DNA of 64,000 nucleotides from Thermoplasmata archaeon (GTDB lineage: Archaea; Thermoplasmatota; Thermoplasmata; Thermoplasmatales; Thermoplasmataceae). Shown piece after piece: positions 44,303-52,279 of this stretch. The notes beneath the pieces were generated by a model that worked only from the letters and a program-made list of their open reading frames with translations, searched no databases and was not told where the DNA came from. The position numbers and the translations under genes were made by a program. Position 1 is the stretch's first letter; each line of letters starts with the position of its first letter. The stretch is taken from the NCBI GenBank assembly GCA_021817455.1, contig JAKAUW010000013.1, forward strand, positions 80,472 to 144,471, written 5' to 3'.

Positions 44303-46090
44303 ATGAAAATATCGAAAATTTCAGTAATTGCTGTGGCCGTTATTTTTATGGCAACATCAGGCACGCTATTGTTGAACAGTTCTGCCCAGGGCGCTGGAGC
44401 CACTGCACAGGCTGCGGTTCCTATTGGAAGTACCGCCCAGTCACACGTTATAAATGCCCTAAGTGATCCGGTTCTGCCTAGCGGGTTTCCTCCTGCGAAT
44501 TTTACCAATCCACAGGGGTCTCAGCCACCCGCAGTACCGGATACAACACCTGTTGTTGTACCGATCACGGCATTCGGGACTGTCTCAATACCCAATGGAA
44601 CATGGGAAACTGCCATACTCAATGTAACTGGATATGATGCAGGCACCGCATACGACTACTTCAACAGTTTCAGTGTCAATGGCGCAACAGTATGGCTAGG
44701 GGTCAATCCAGAGGCAGGTAGCTGGGCTGTGAATGTGAACATAAGTCTCTTTATGAGCTTCTTTGACGGAAAGAATTCCATCTCGGTATCCGGGACAACT
44801 TTGGGGATTCACCAGAATTTCAGGGGAATCCAGTACAACAATTACACATTGTTGCTCTACCCGGTTCCTGCAGGCCACGCTCCGCCTACATATCCATCCC
44901 AGGTCATCTCATTGAGGGGCGGGACTAATTACGTTAATATACCCACTGATACAGTGGCCGCCAATGTACAGTCCATTGTGATCGACAATGAATTCCAGTA
45001 CACGCTGAATCCAGCATGGGCAGCTTACACATGGTCAGTAAATGGCACAAAACTTGCAGACTCATTCATATTCCCGTGGATCAATTCAGGAGGCATAGAT
45101 CTGTTCTCTTGGAGGCCGGTATATCCTCCGTACATGCTGAACCACCAGTGGAATGTTGTAAATCTTACTGATGCGCTTGGGATGATAGAAGGCAACAATG
45201 TGCCTTTACAGGTAAGCGGAGCCTCAGAAGGGCCTGGGATTGGCCTTTTCGCTGGTAACCTCTTCCTCTACACTCAGAACAATGTCCTTGGCGCAAAACA
45301 GTTGGGATACGGATTCCACGAAGGAAAACTAGTGAATGTTACTCAGACTACAAACGGGCTTGTAAATGAGAACGGAAACAACTACAGCCTTTACAACACA
45401 TACAGGAACATATTCTATGGCGGAGCTTCACTTATAAAGACAACACAGGGTTCCATCAGGGTATCTTCCTTGACAAGCATGAACTTCACAAACCTCCAGA
45501 CCTTGCCCAATTCTGTTTGGCAGAATTTATCCCAGGACGAGACCACTGTAACACACACCCAGACTGTATACAATGAAAAGGGGATGCATGGCGTTGTCAT
45601 GAGCACCACTTCAGCAGTTATGCCAATTGCCTTTGACTATGGTGCAGTACTGAATTTCATGTACAGCAGTGGCAGTCTCTCATTCTACAACTACACAAGT
45701 TATTTTGAGAATGTCCTGGAAGCCTACAACCTCAGCACATTCACTGTCTCAAATGTCAACGGGCATCACTCAATGAATTTCGCGTCGACAAGCAATATGA
45801 TTTACGGCACCAACGGAATCTTTTCCAGTGTTCTTGAATTCGGGCCAGGATTTGCAGTCATACTGAACGTAACCTACACATACCACGAAACAAAGAAAGT
45901 TTTTACATCCGTCAACACTGAACTGTCACAACATGGTTTTACAACCACAGTCTGGACACATAAAATGGCTGCGCTTGGAACTGACCCAAATCTGTTCTAT
46001 GTACAGAGCACAATGTACCAGAATGTCATAACATCCAACACCTACAACCACTACACTGATTTTCAAGGATATAACCTGGGTGACAGGTAA
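44303..46090 (+). CDS. Secreted peptide:N-glycanase A (PNGase A)-like protein
   Basis: A 595 aa exported protein with a signal peptide (about residues 5-30). The first domain has NGTWETAILNVTGYDAGTAY ... FSVNGATVWLG, and the second has SFIFPWINSGGIDLFSWRPV followed by NVVNLTDALGMIEGNNVPLQVSG. These match the PNGase A family, which releases N-glycans from Asn; known homologues work at acid pH. The frame opens at 44249, but TATA-like ttattttaaa (44238-44247) puts transcription downstream of that ATG, so ATG 44303 is used. There is no C-terminal anchor. It is not in an operon; a T-rich terminator follows. Substrate range is inferred, and catalytic residues were not checked. Confidence 0.75.
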   Translation: MKISKISVIAVAVIFMATSGTLLLNSSAQGAGATAQAAVPIGSTAQSHVINALSDPVLPSGFPPANFTNPQGSQPPAVPDTTPVVVPITAFGTVSIPNGTWETAILNVTGYDAGTAYDYFNSFSVNGATVWLGVNPEAGSWAVNVNISLFMSFFDGKNSISVSGTTLGIHQNFRGIQYNNYTLLLYPVPAGHAPPTYPSQVISLRGGTNYVNIPTDTVAANVQSIVIDNEFQYTLNPAWAAYTWSVNGTKLADSFIFPWINSGGIDLFSWRPVYPPYMLNHQWNVVNLTDALGMIEGNNVPLQVSGASEGPGIGLFAGNLFLYTQNNVLGAKQLGYGFHEGKLVNVTQTTNGLVNENGNNYSLYNTYRNIFYGGASLIKTTQGSIRVSSLTSMNFTNLQTLPNSVWQNLSQDETTVTHTQTVYNEKGMHGVVMSTTSAVMPIAFDYGAVLNFMYSSGSLSFYNYTSYFENVLEAYNLSTFTVSNVNGHHSMNFASTSNMIYGTNGIFSSVLEFGPGFAVILNVTYTYHETKKVFTSVNTELSQHGFTTTVWTHKMAALGTDPNLFYVQSTMYQNVITSNTYNHYTDFQGYNLGDR

Positions 46091-46108
46091 ATTAGTTATT
46101 AATCACCA

Positions 46109-46137
46109 TTTTATTTTTTAATTTTTAATTTTTTAAT
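46109..46137 (+). terminator. T-rich terminator after the PNGase A-like gene
   Basis: Three runs of four to six T, separated by AA, begin about 20 bases after the stop codon at 46090. Archaeal RNA polymerase stops at such T-rich tracts; no hairpin is needed. Confidence 0.5.
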
Positions 46138-46204
46138 TACGATTTAAAATGCACACAAACACGGCGTTACGGTCGTTTCAAATGTTCTAAATTCGCAAAT
46201 GGTA

Positions 46205-46219
46205 AAGGATAGGTAGGGA
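46205..46219 (+). repeat. Distal attachment-site repeat (copy of tRNA-Cys 3' end)
   Basis: aaggataggtaggga is identical over 15 bases to 49816-49830, where it covers the last 13 bases of the tRNA-Cys gene plus two flanking bases. It is in direct orientation and lies on the 3' side of the tRNA, as expected for the far end of an integrated element. Confidence 0.65.
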
Positions 46220-46281
46220 GTCACTTATTCGATTAAGTAGAAACAATTGTGTAACTACCGGAAGCTGAAATTATAACCACC

Positions 46282-46518
46282 TCACAAATTCATCCACTGT
46301 CTAACATGCTTGCTTAAATATGGCCCGGGGGTTCCTAATTTCAGTTCCTGTTGCAAGGGAACTATAGCACTTCTGTAAATGCGAATTTGTTGTAACACTA
46401 TTTGACCCGCTTTCCCTTCTATTACTGTGAAACAATGGTTGGCTAGAACACTGTTAACATCTTCCTGTGAAACAACTGGAAGTTTAGGCGCCCACAAGAA
46501 CTTCCCCGTCAGCATCAT
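46282..46518 (-). pseudogene. HicA-like toxin, probably inactive
   Basis: A 78 codon ORF with the HicA pattern: KLPVVSQEDVNSVLANHCFTV, then KAGQIVLQQ, and VPLQQELKLGTPGPYLSKH near the end (compare KLPVVSGKEV, GSHVIL and ELKKGTLRSIL in HicA). HicA is an mRNA interferase whose catalytic His lies in GSH; here the aligned residue is Gln (CAA), a one-base change from His. With the broken hicB next to it, this is most likely a dead toxin-antitoxin module. The N-terminal seven residues before LWAPKLPVV may not be translated; TTG 46497 is an alternative start. Confidence 0.55.
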
Positions 46519-46681
46519 GAGGTATGAGGTTTTCCTCCTCCTTGAGAACCTCTATGCAGGGTTCTATTTCCTCTTTGATATTAGAGAGGCCCTCCTCTTT
46601 AGTTTCGCAAGTCATGTAATGTAAAGGCAATTCATGACATAGATCGGCACGCTAATTTTCCCCAAAATCAACCAAGGTTTG
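46484..46681 (-). pseudogene. HicB-like antitoxin remnant
   Basis: The minus-strand frame reads CHELPLHYMTCETKEEGLSN and on through IKEEIEPCIEVL to GEVLVGA and a stop at 46484, the order of conserved HicB positions (CPELPGC, ETxEEALxNIKEAIE). The frame is cut by TAG at 46654-46652, just before the conserved CxELP block, so the N-terminal strand is lost; translation could only restart at ATG 46615 (43 aa). It overlaps the HicA-like frame, as hicBA pairs often do. Confidence 0.5.
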
Positions 46682-46757
46682 CCAGTGTATATCCAAAGAG
46701 CAGTAAGTGCCAGTACGGACCGGGAATTCCAAATTATTTCTTGCACTTTCATTTCTA

Positions 46758-48197
46758 TCACTCCACGCAACACGCCATTTTGGACAGGTCCCTTATGAAT
46801 GACTGGGCGGCAAGTTTAACACCCTCAGATATGGATGGAAAAATATGGCTTGTGGCTATTATATCATCTATCTTGTAACCTTTCCCAACGGCATATGCTC
46901 CTTCTGTTATTATGTCCGTGGCATTTGGAGCGAGTATTTGCATTCCCACTACCGTGTTATCTTTTGGGTCAACAGTGATCTTTATAATGCCCTCTGTTTC
47001 TCCTGTTATACTTGCCTTCGTGAGGTTTTCCAATGAAAAAATCCTGCAAGAGCACGATCCGTTTTTCCTGGAAAATTCATTTTCCGTCATTCCGACGCCT
47101 GCAACCTGCGGGTTTGTAAATACTGCCCAGGTAGCAGATTCGTAATCTATCTTCATATCTTCCCCGAACATGTTGCTCACGGCCGTAACACCTTCCCTGG
47201 CGGCAAGAGTTTCAAGGAACATTTTTTTAGAAACGCAGTCTCCTGCCGCGTAAATTCCAGATGCGGAGGTTTTCATGGTTCTGGAAGTGATTATGAGCCC
47301 TCTGGGATCCGTATCTACACCAGCGGTTTTAAGATCAAGATATTCTGTATTAGGCTGCCTTCCGGTGGCAATTATGATTTCCTGAACGTCTATTTTTTCA
47401 TTCCCTTTGTGAGTTATGAATTCAACAGACTTCATGCCCCCGTTTTTATTGATTTTGCTCACCCTTGCCCTCATGTAGAATTTCATGCCCTCCTCTTCAA
47501 GATACATTTTCAATGCTGAACCTATTTCGGGCTCAGTCTGCGGGAGAAGGGAATCAAGAGCTTCAATCACAGTCACCTTCGAACCAAAATGCAGCAATGC
47601 CTGCCCCAGCTCCAGGCCAATAGCACCTCCCCCTATGATCGCAACCGATTCCGGTAGATCGTTTATCCCCCATATGGTATCACTGGTGAGGAACCCTGTT
47701 TCCTTCAAACCCTCGATGTTTGGGACCGTGGGATGCGACCCGGTTGCTATGAGCATGTTTGAGCCGGAAACCACTGCCACATCTTTTCCATTAGAATCTG
47801 AAACCACTACGGTCTTCTTATCCACGAATTTGCCGAGTCCTGTGAAAAGGCTCACATTGCTGTAGTTTTCAATCACCTTTGCATATTTTGTATCTCTTGC
47901 GTGTCCAACATATGATCTCAATCCTTCCATGACTTCTGAAAATTCATATTTCACCATGGTTGTGTGTATTCCTGCCATTCTTGGATGTTCAGGTCTGAAA
48001 ACTGAATGCGATGCCTCAAGCAAGTATTTTGACGGTACACAACCAAAGTTCACGCATGTACCACCAAGTGGGCCCACTCCAATCATAGCAATTGTCATCT
48101 CGCCGTTGCTCAGTTCTGAAGCCTTGATAGCAGCCGAAAAAGCAGCAGCACCTCTTCCAAGAATTACAAGATCAAACTTCTGTACTTCGCTGTTCAA
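46758..48197 (-). CDS. merA: Mercuric reductase
   Basis: A 479 aa flavoprotein disulfide reductase. FAD motif ILGRGAAAFSAAIKA, redox pair in GGTCVNFGCVPSK (C48, C53), NADPH-binding IIGGGAIGLELGQAL, and the second FAD motif GIYAAGDC. The C-terminus ends ACCVE: a vicinal Cys pair (C476, C477) that hands Hg(II) to the active site and separates MerA from lipoamide dehydrogenase. It reduces Hg(II) to volatile Hg(0). No N-terminal metal-binding domain is attached; that function is probably supplied by the separate small HMA protein encoded six bases upstream. Confidence 0.9.
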   Translation of the reverse strand: MNSEVQKFDLVILGRGAAAFSAAIKASELSNGEMTIAMIGVGPLGGTCVNFGCVPSKYLLEASHSVFRPEHPRMAGIHTTMVKYEFSEVMEGLRSYVGHARDTKYAKVIENYSNVSLFTGLGKFVDKKTVVVSDSNGKDVAVVSGSNMLIATGSHPTVPNIEGLKETGFLTSDTIWGINDLPESVAIIGGGAIGLELGQALLHFGSKVTVIEALDSLLPQTEPEIGSALKMYLEEEGMKFYMRARVSKINKNGGMKSVEFITHKGNEKIDVQEIIIATGRQPNTEYLDLKTAGVDTDPRGLIITSRTMKTSASGIYAAGDCVSKKMFLETLAAREGVTAVSNMFGEDMKIDYESATWAVFTNPQVAGVGMTENEFSRKNGSCSCRIFSLENLTKASITGETEGIIKITVDPKDNTVVGMQILAPNATDIITEGAYAVGKGYKIDDIIATSHIFPSISEGVKLAAQSFIRDLSKMACCVE

Positions 48198-48203
48198 ATC
48201 AGT

Positions 48204-48437
48204 TCACTGGTCCATTAGCGTAGCTCTGTAGTGTGAAGGCTTCTCGAATACCTCGTTTTTAAGAAGTTTTTCCGGTTCTATTTTGTCACTGTCAATTTCA
48301 ATCTCTCCTGAACCATCTTTCAGGGATATTTTAACATCCAGAACTCCGTCCTGTTTTTTGAGACCATGGCTCACAGTGTTAACACAGTCATCGCAAGTCA
48401 TCCCGTAAATTCTCAGTTTCACTCTTTCTTCTTTCAT
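48204..48437 (-). CDS. Heavy-metal-associated (HMA) domain protein
   Basis: A 77 aa single-domain protein with the HMA metal-binding loop YGMTCDDCVNTV (C14, C17) and the beta-alpha-beta pattern VLDVKISLKDGSGEIEID. There is no signal peptide, so it should be cytoplasmic. It resembles the N-terminal domain of bacterial MerA (or MerP) as a free protein and probably delivers Hg(II) to MerA. It ends six bases before merA starts, so the two form one transcript. Confidence 0.85.
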   Translation of the reverse strand: MKEERVKLRIYGMTCDDCVNTVSHGLKKQDGVLDVKISLKDGSGEIEIDSDKIEPEKLLKNEVFEKPSHYRATLMDQ

Positions 48438-48470
48438 GATGACAGATTACCGGCAATTATTAATACAGAA

Positions 48471-48490
48471 AGGTAAACTTTTTTTAACCT
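48471..48490. promoter_or_regulatory. Inverted repeat between the mer unit and the HxlR regulator
   Basis: AGGTAAA-cttttt-TTAACCT is an inverted repeat with one mismatch, located 34 bases upstream of the HMA gene and about 52 bases upstream of the regulator start. It is a candidate operator for the divergent regulator. Confidence 0.4.
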
Positions 48491-48542
48491 ATCCAGATTT
48501 GACTTATGATATTGTTTGGGAACCGTTAGAAACAATGAACAT

Positions 48543-48896
48543 ATGAGATACCGGAATAAGAACAAAGCCTGCATGATCGAAGATAATGGTTCCACCGTCT
48601 GCGTAGATCCTTCACTTCCCCTGCTTAACCTGATCGGCAAGAAGTACACCATGATGGTGCTGGGCGTGATAGGAAACAATGGAACTAGGAAGAATTTCAA
48701 CGAAATACTCAATGACATACCAAATTCCAGTTCAACCATCATTTCCCAAAGGCTGAAGGATTTGCAGGATTACAATTTGATACAAAGAAGTGAAGGAGTT
48801 GATGGAATTACGTATTCACTGACTAAATTTGGCCAGGATGTAAGAGAGCGGTTGATGCCACTGCTTCATCTTGTTGATAACAAACCCATGGAATGA
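48543..48896 (+). CDS. HxlR-type winged-helix regulator, divergent from mer genes
   Basis: A 117 aa protein with the HxlR winged helix: LLNLIGKKYTMMVLGVIGNN, then KNFNEILNDIPNSSSTIISQ, RLKDLQDYNLIQRSEG and ITYSLTKFGQDVRERL. Two cysteines precede the fold (ACMIED and STVCVDP), which could bind metal or thiols. The frame opens at a TTG (48516), but the ATG at 48543 is preferred; ATG 48573 is also possible. It is transcribed away from the HMA-merA unit, so it is the likely mercury regulator in place of MerR or ArsR (inference). Confidence 0.75.
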   Translation: MRYRNKNKACMIEDNGSTVCVDPSLPLLNLIGKKYTMMVLGVIGNNGTRKNFNEILNDIPNSSSTIISQRLKDLQDYNLIQRSEGVDGITYSLTKFGQDVRERLMPLLHLVDNKPME

Positions 48897-49133
48897 CTGA
48901 ATGGAATTATTTATGGATATTTTTAAGCAGCTCATATCCTTCACATTACACTGGATATTGGCCAATTCTTTGTGAATATGGCAAAATGACCTGTGAAACA
49001 TTTTATTGACAGTCAAATTTGGTGTGTATTTTTACCCCCAGAATGTTAAAGATACCCGAAGTTTATGATTAATACTTGGTTCAAGTTGATCACAAATTTA
49101 TTCAAAACCCAATTTATAAGGGTAACAAATTAA

Positions 49134-49166
49134 TTAACTTGCCAAAAGCAACAAAGGGCAAGTTAA
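49134..49166 (+). other. Perfect 10-base inverted repeat in the leader of the 2H gene
   Basis: TTAACTTGCC (49134-49143) and GGCAAGTTAA (49157-49166) are perfect complements separated by 13 bases. A TATA-like aatttataa at 49111-49119 would start transcription near 49140, so the hairpin would begin at about the 5' end of the RNA. It may be an operator or an RNA hairpin. Confidence 0.45.
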
Positions 49167-49193
49167 ATACTGAAACAGCGAAGTGATACAAGA

Positions 49194-49721
49194 ATGGAAT
49201 ATTTCATTGGAATTGTGCCTCCTCCAGAATATGGAAATCAAATAATGGCCTTTCAAAGAAAATGGCTTAGCAATCGACTTCCAAATATCATTGAGCCACA
49301 TATAACTGTCAAATCCCAAGCAGGTCTGAATGACGACATGACTTGGTTGGATTCCATAAGAACAGTATGTAACTCATTTAAGGGGTTTAGTTTAACTCTT
49401 ACAAAGCCAAATTCTTTTGGGGAAACGGTAGTTTATATTAGTGTTGAGTCGCCAGAAATCTACAAATTACACAGTCAATTAGTTAAAGCAGTGTCTTCAG
49501 ATCCAGAAAGTAGTAATAGGTATTTTGAGCTTGATCGTTTCACGCCACACTTAACCCTTGGAACAATAGAATTTGGGATGAGCGAAATCGAATTAAGAGA
49601 GATGAAAGATTTAGCCGAACAGGCACTGCCGAGGATACCAACATTTAAGGCAAAGTTCGTAAGGGTGTATAAATTTAAGAAGAGCGGATATTATAAACTT
49701 GAAGATTTTAGGCTGATGTAA
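49194..49721 (+). CDS. 2H phosphoesterase (2'-5' RNA ligase family)
   Basis: A 175 aa protein with both HxT motifs of the 2H superfamily: EPHITVKS (H36, T38) and FTPHLTLGT (H118, T120), at normal spacing. Family members act on 2'-5' RNA bonds, cyclic phosphates or ADP-ribose derivatives. The gene is visibly more AT-rich than its neighbours and lies inside the region between the two tRNA-Cys 3'-end copies, so it is probably part of the acquired island. A strong hairpin lies just upstream of its start. Confidence 0.82.
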   Translation: MEYFIGIVPPPEYGNQIMAFQRKWLSNRLPNIIEPHITVKSQAGLNDDMTWLDSIRTVCNSFKGFSLTLTKPNSFGETVVYISVESPEIYKLHSQLVKAVSSDPESSNRYFELDRFTPHLTLGTIEFGMSEIELREMKDLAEQALPRIPTFKAKFVRVYKFKKSGYYKLEDFRLM

Positions 49722-49815
49722 AGAAATTATTACCAAACTATAGGAACGTCAGTCCACATATAGTATCCATTTCTATTTGGTCAAATACTATGTAGAAGCC
49801 AAAGTCAATTGCATT

Positions 49816-49830
49816 AAGGATAGGTAGGGA
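49816..49830 (+). repeat. tRNA-proximal attachment-site repeat
   Basis: Identical 15 bases to 46205-46219. They overlap the 3' end of tRNA-Cys (49818-49830), which stays intact, as after site-specific integration into a tRNA gene. Confidence 0.65.
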
Positions 49831-49888
49831 TTCGAACCCTAATAGATGGGATCTGCAGTCCCACGCATAACCGCTCTGCCACCTATCC
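49818..49888 (-). tRNA. tRNA-Cys (GCA)
   Basis: 71 bases that fold completely: acceptor GGATAGG/CCTATCC, D arm GCAG/ATGC, anticodon stem TGGGA/TCCCA with loop CTGCAGA (anticodon GCA), a 5-base variable region, and T arm TAGGG-TTCGAAT-CCCTA. CCA is not encoded and no intron is seen. An AATTTAAAG block about 32 bases upstream (49918-49927) is a likely TATA box. Confidence 0.95.
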
Positions 49889-49996
49889 AAGTATTCCTGT
49901 TATGGTTTTCTGAACTTTAAATTTTGCAGGGCCATAAACACAATCTCCAATTTTTGGAAAGGCTATTAATTGATAACCTCATGTTAAAAGGATTTC

Positions 49997-51655
49997 ATGG
50001 CACAAACAGTCGCGGAACAGATAATTGAAACCCTTATAACTGCCGGGGTAAAGCGAATATATGGTATTCCAGGAGATTCAATAGATCCACTGATGGATGC
50101 CATCAGAAAGAACAACAGGATTCAATATGTACAGGTGAGGCACGAGGAAGGTGGTGCACTTGAGGCTGCTTATGATTCTAAGGTTACAGGGCAATTAACA
50201 GCATGTATGGGTACATCTGGCCCAGGTTCAATCCACCTTCTCAATGGCCTCTATGAGGCAAAGATGGATGGCTGTTCCGTAATAGCTCTGACTGGACAGG
50301 TTGAGACTGACCTTCTTGGCAGGGATTATTTCCAGGAGGTAAACCTGAACAGGCTGTTCGACGATGTATCAGTTTACAGCAAGCAAATACTTCATCCGGA
50401 TTCTGCAGATTACATCACATGGAGGGCGTGCAAGGAAGCAAGGTTAAAGAAAGGCGTGGCTCACTTGACACTTCCGGTAGACATACTACGTATGCCTTCC
50501 AGGACAAATTTCGAAATTAAGCTGGAATCAGATCTCCATGTTGATTTCAAGATTGATCCTTCTGAGGCAGAAAAAGCCATTAATGAAAGTGTAAAACCCG
50601 TCATATTGGCAGGCAGGGGAATCAATGGCACCGAGAAAGAAGTAATGGAATTTGCGGAAAACATTGGTGCACCTGTGATTTATGCGCTTAATGGAAAAGG
50701 GCTCCTCGACGACTTTGATGACAAGGTGCTAGGAGGCATAGGGTTGCTTGGGGCCAAACCATCAATATCTGCAATGGGCGGATCTGATCTCATAATTTTC
50801 CTGGGTACATCTTTCCCTTATTATAATTTCATAAAGAAGGAAACAAGGACAATTCAGGTGGACATCAACCCGGAAAACATTGGGAAAAGGTTCCCTGCAA
50901 CATTGCCGTTTGTATGCTCAGTTAAAACTTTCCTGGAAACTGTAAAACCAAAGGAAAAGTCGTACAAGTATTACCGGGAATTCACTTCAGAGAAAAATAA
51001 ATGGCTGGAAACACTGGAAGGCGAAGAACAGCTTGGGAATAGCAGCATTCACCCACAGGCAGTGGCCGGGCTTCTGTCGAAACATGTGCCAGAAGACGCA
51101 GTCATTGTTGTCGACACAGGCAACGTCACTGTATGGGGCATGAGAAACATCCGGACCCATGGGAAAAGAACTTTCCTGTTCTCGCCGTGGCTTGGAAGCA
51201 TGGGAATTGGAATCCCCGCTGCAGTGGGGGCTTCATTCGCAAGTGAAAAACCCATTATTGCACTTGTTGGAGATGGTAGTTTTGCTATGACAATGATGGA
51301 ACTCATCACCGCGAGGAAGTATAACAGGCCGGTTAAGATTGTAGTATTCAACAATTCAAAATTGGGGATGATAAAATTTGAACAGGAAGTCATGGGGTAT
51401 CCCGAATGGGGCGTCGACCTCCTGAATCCAGACTTCAGCAAACTTGCCCAGGCAATTGGAATTTACGGGGACAGGGTAGAAAAGCCTGAAACGCTTGAGG
51501 ATGCAATTGTAAACCTCATAAAGCATGAGGGTCCGGGAGTTCTAGATGTAGTCGTGGACCCTGAAGAAAAGCCAATGCCGCCGAAACTAACTTTCTCACA
51601 GGCTAAAGGTTACGTCACTTCTATGCTAAGGGAAAAACTCAAGTCAAAGGAATAA
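49997..51655 (+). CDS. Pyruvate oxidase-like TPP enzyme
   Basis: A 552 aa TPP/FAD-type enzyme. N-terminal GIPGDSIDPLMDAI, catalytic Glu E50 (VRHEEGGALEAAYDSK), TGQV near 99, and the TPP motif VGDGSFAMTMMELITARKY ... FNNSKLGMIKFEQE near 430-460. The order and wording (IPGDSIDPLMDAIRK, FEQEVMGYPEWG) resemble pyruvate oxidase/pyruvate:quinone oxidoreductase (PoxB/SpxB) rather than acetolactate synthase. Expected reaction: oxidative decarboxylation of pyruvate to acetate or acetyl phosphate. One base separates it from the DUF309 gene. Confidence 0.82.
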   Translation: MAQTVAEQIIETLITAGVKRIYGIPGDSIDPLMDAIRKNNRIQYVQVRHEEGGALEAAYDSKVTGQLTACMGTSGPGSIHLLNGLYEAKMDGCSVIALTGQVETDLLGRDYFQEVNLNRLFDDVSVYSKQILHPDSADYITWRACKEARLKKGVAHLTLPVDILRMPSRTNFEIKLESDLHVDFKIDPSEAEKAINESVKPVILAGRGINGTEKEVMEFAENIGAPVIYALNGKGLLDDFDDKVLGGIGLLGAKPSISAMGGSDLIIFLGTSFPYYNFIKKETRTIQVDINPENIGKRFPATLPFVCSVKTFLETVKPKEKSYKYYREFTSEKNKWLETLEGEEQLGNSSIHPQAVAGLLSKHVPEDAVIVVDTGNVTVWGMRNIRTHGKRTFLFSPWLGSMGIGIPAAVGASFASEKPIIALVGDGSFAMTMMELITARKYNRPVKIVVFNNSKLGMIKFEQEVMGYPEWGVDLLNPDFSKLAQAIGIYGDRVEKPETLEDAIVNLIKHEGPGVLDVVVDPEEKPMPPKLTFSQAKGYVTSMLREKLKSKE

Positions 51656-51656
51656 A

Positions 51657-52202
51657 ATGGGGTGTGAAATGCAATGCCCGAGATATCTCTGCTTTACTGA
51701 CTCAGTAGATGATATCAAACTGCAAACTCTCAAATCAAAAGGCCTATTTAATCTGATAACAAGGAAGCACACTGAATGCATTGAACTTGACTTCAGATAC
51801 CAGGGGGATTTGGGAAAATCGGGAATCTGGTCTATTATTGAAAATGGTGAGGTGCTAAAGGTTGAGGACGATTTTTCTTCTCTTTCGTCCACTGAAATTC
51901 TGTTAAACACTAATGATCTCATCAAAGGAGAAAGATACTGGGAATGCCACAATTATCTCGAAGAACTCTGGAAAAGATATTCTGGACACAAGAAGGTGGT
52001 GGTTCACGACTTAATAGGGATAATAGTCTCTCAGATAAAAGTGCAAATGGATCAGTGGGAAGTCGGGAAGAGGGTGTATGAACGTTCCTATAAAGATTTG
52101 AGAGTGCACACAGTGCCAGCATTATTCCAGCAACTTCCATCGGAATTTGGATATCCCTTGAAAATTTCCTTTGATTTTATTTCCTCCACGCTTGAAGATT
52201 GA
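51657..52202 (+). CDS. DUF309-domain protein
   Basis: A 181 aa protein whose C-terminal half carries the DUF309 signature: GERYWECHNYLEELWKRYSG (about residues 88-107), then HDLIGIIVSQIKVQ. The N-terminal 80 residues are unfamiliar. Function unknown; the conserved His/Glu/Trp positions suggest a small helical binding domain. It begins one base after the pyruvate oxidase-like gene, so they are probably co-expressed. Confidence 0.75.
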   Translation: MGCEMQCPRYLCFTDSVDDIKLQTLKSKGLFNLITRKHTECIELDFRYQGDLGKSGIWSIIENGEVLKVEDDFSSLSSTEILLNTNDLIKGERYWECHNYLEELWKRYSGHKKVVVHDLIGIIVSQIKVQMDQWEVGKRVYERSYKDLRVHTVPALFQQLPSEFGYPLKISFDFISSTLED

Positions 52203-52279
52203 TTATCCTATTTGTTTTCAGTGCACAGAATGCTATCAATCATGTAAGGTTATTATAATCAGGAGCTATAAATCCTAGA

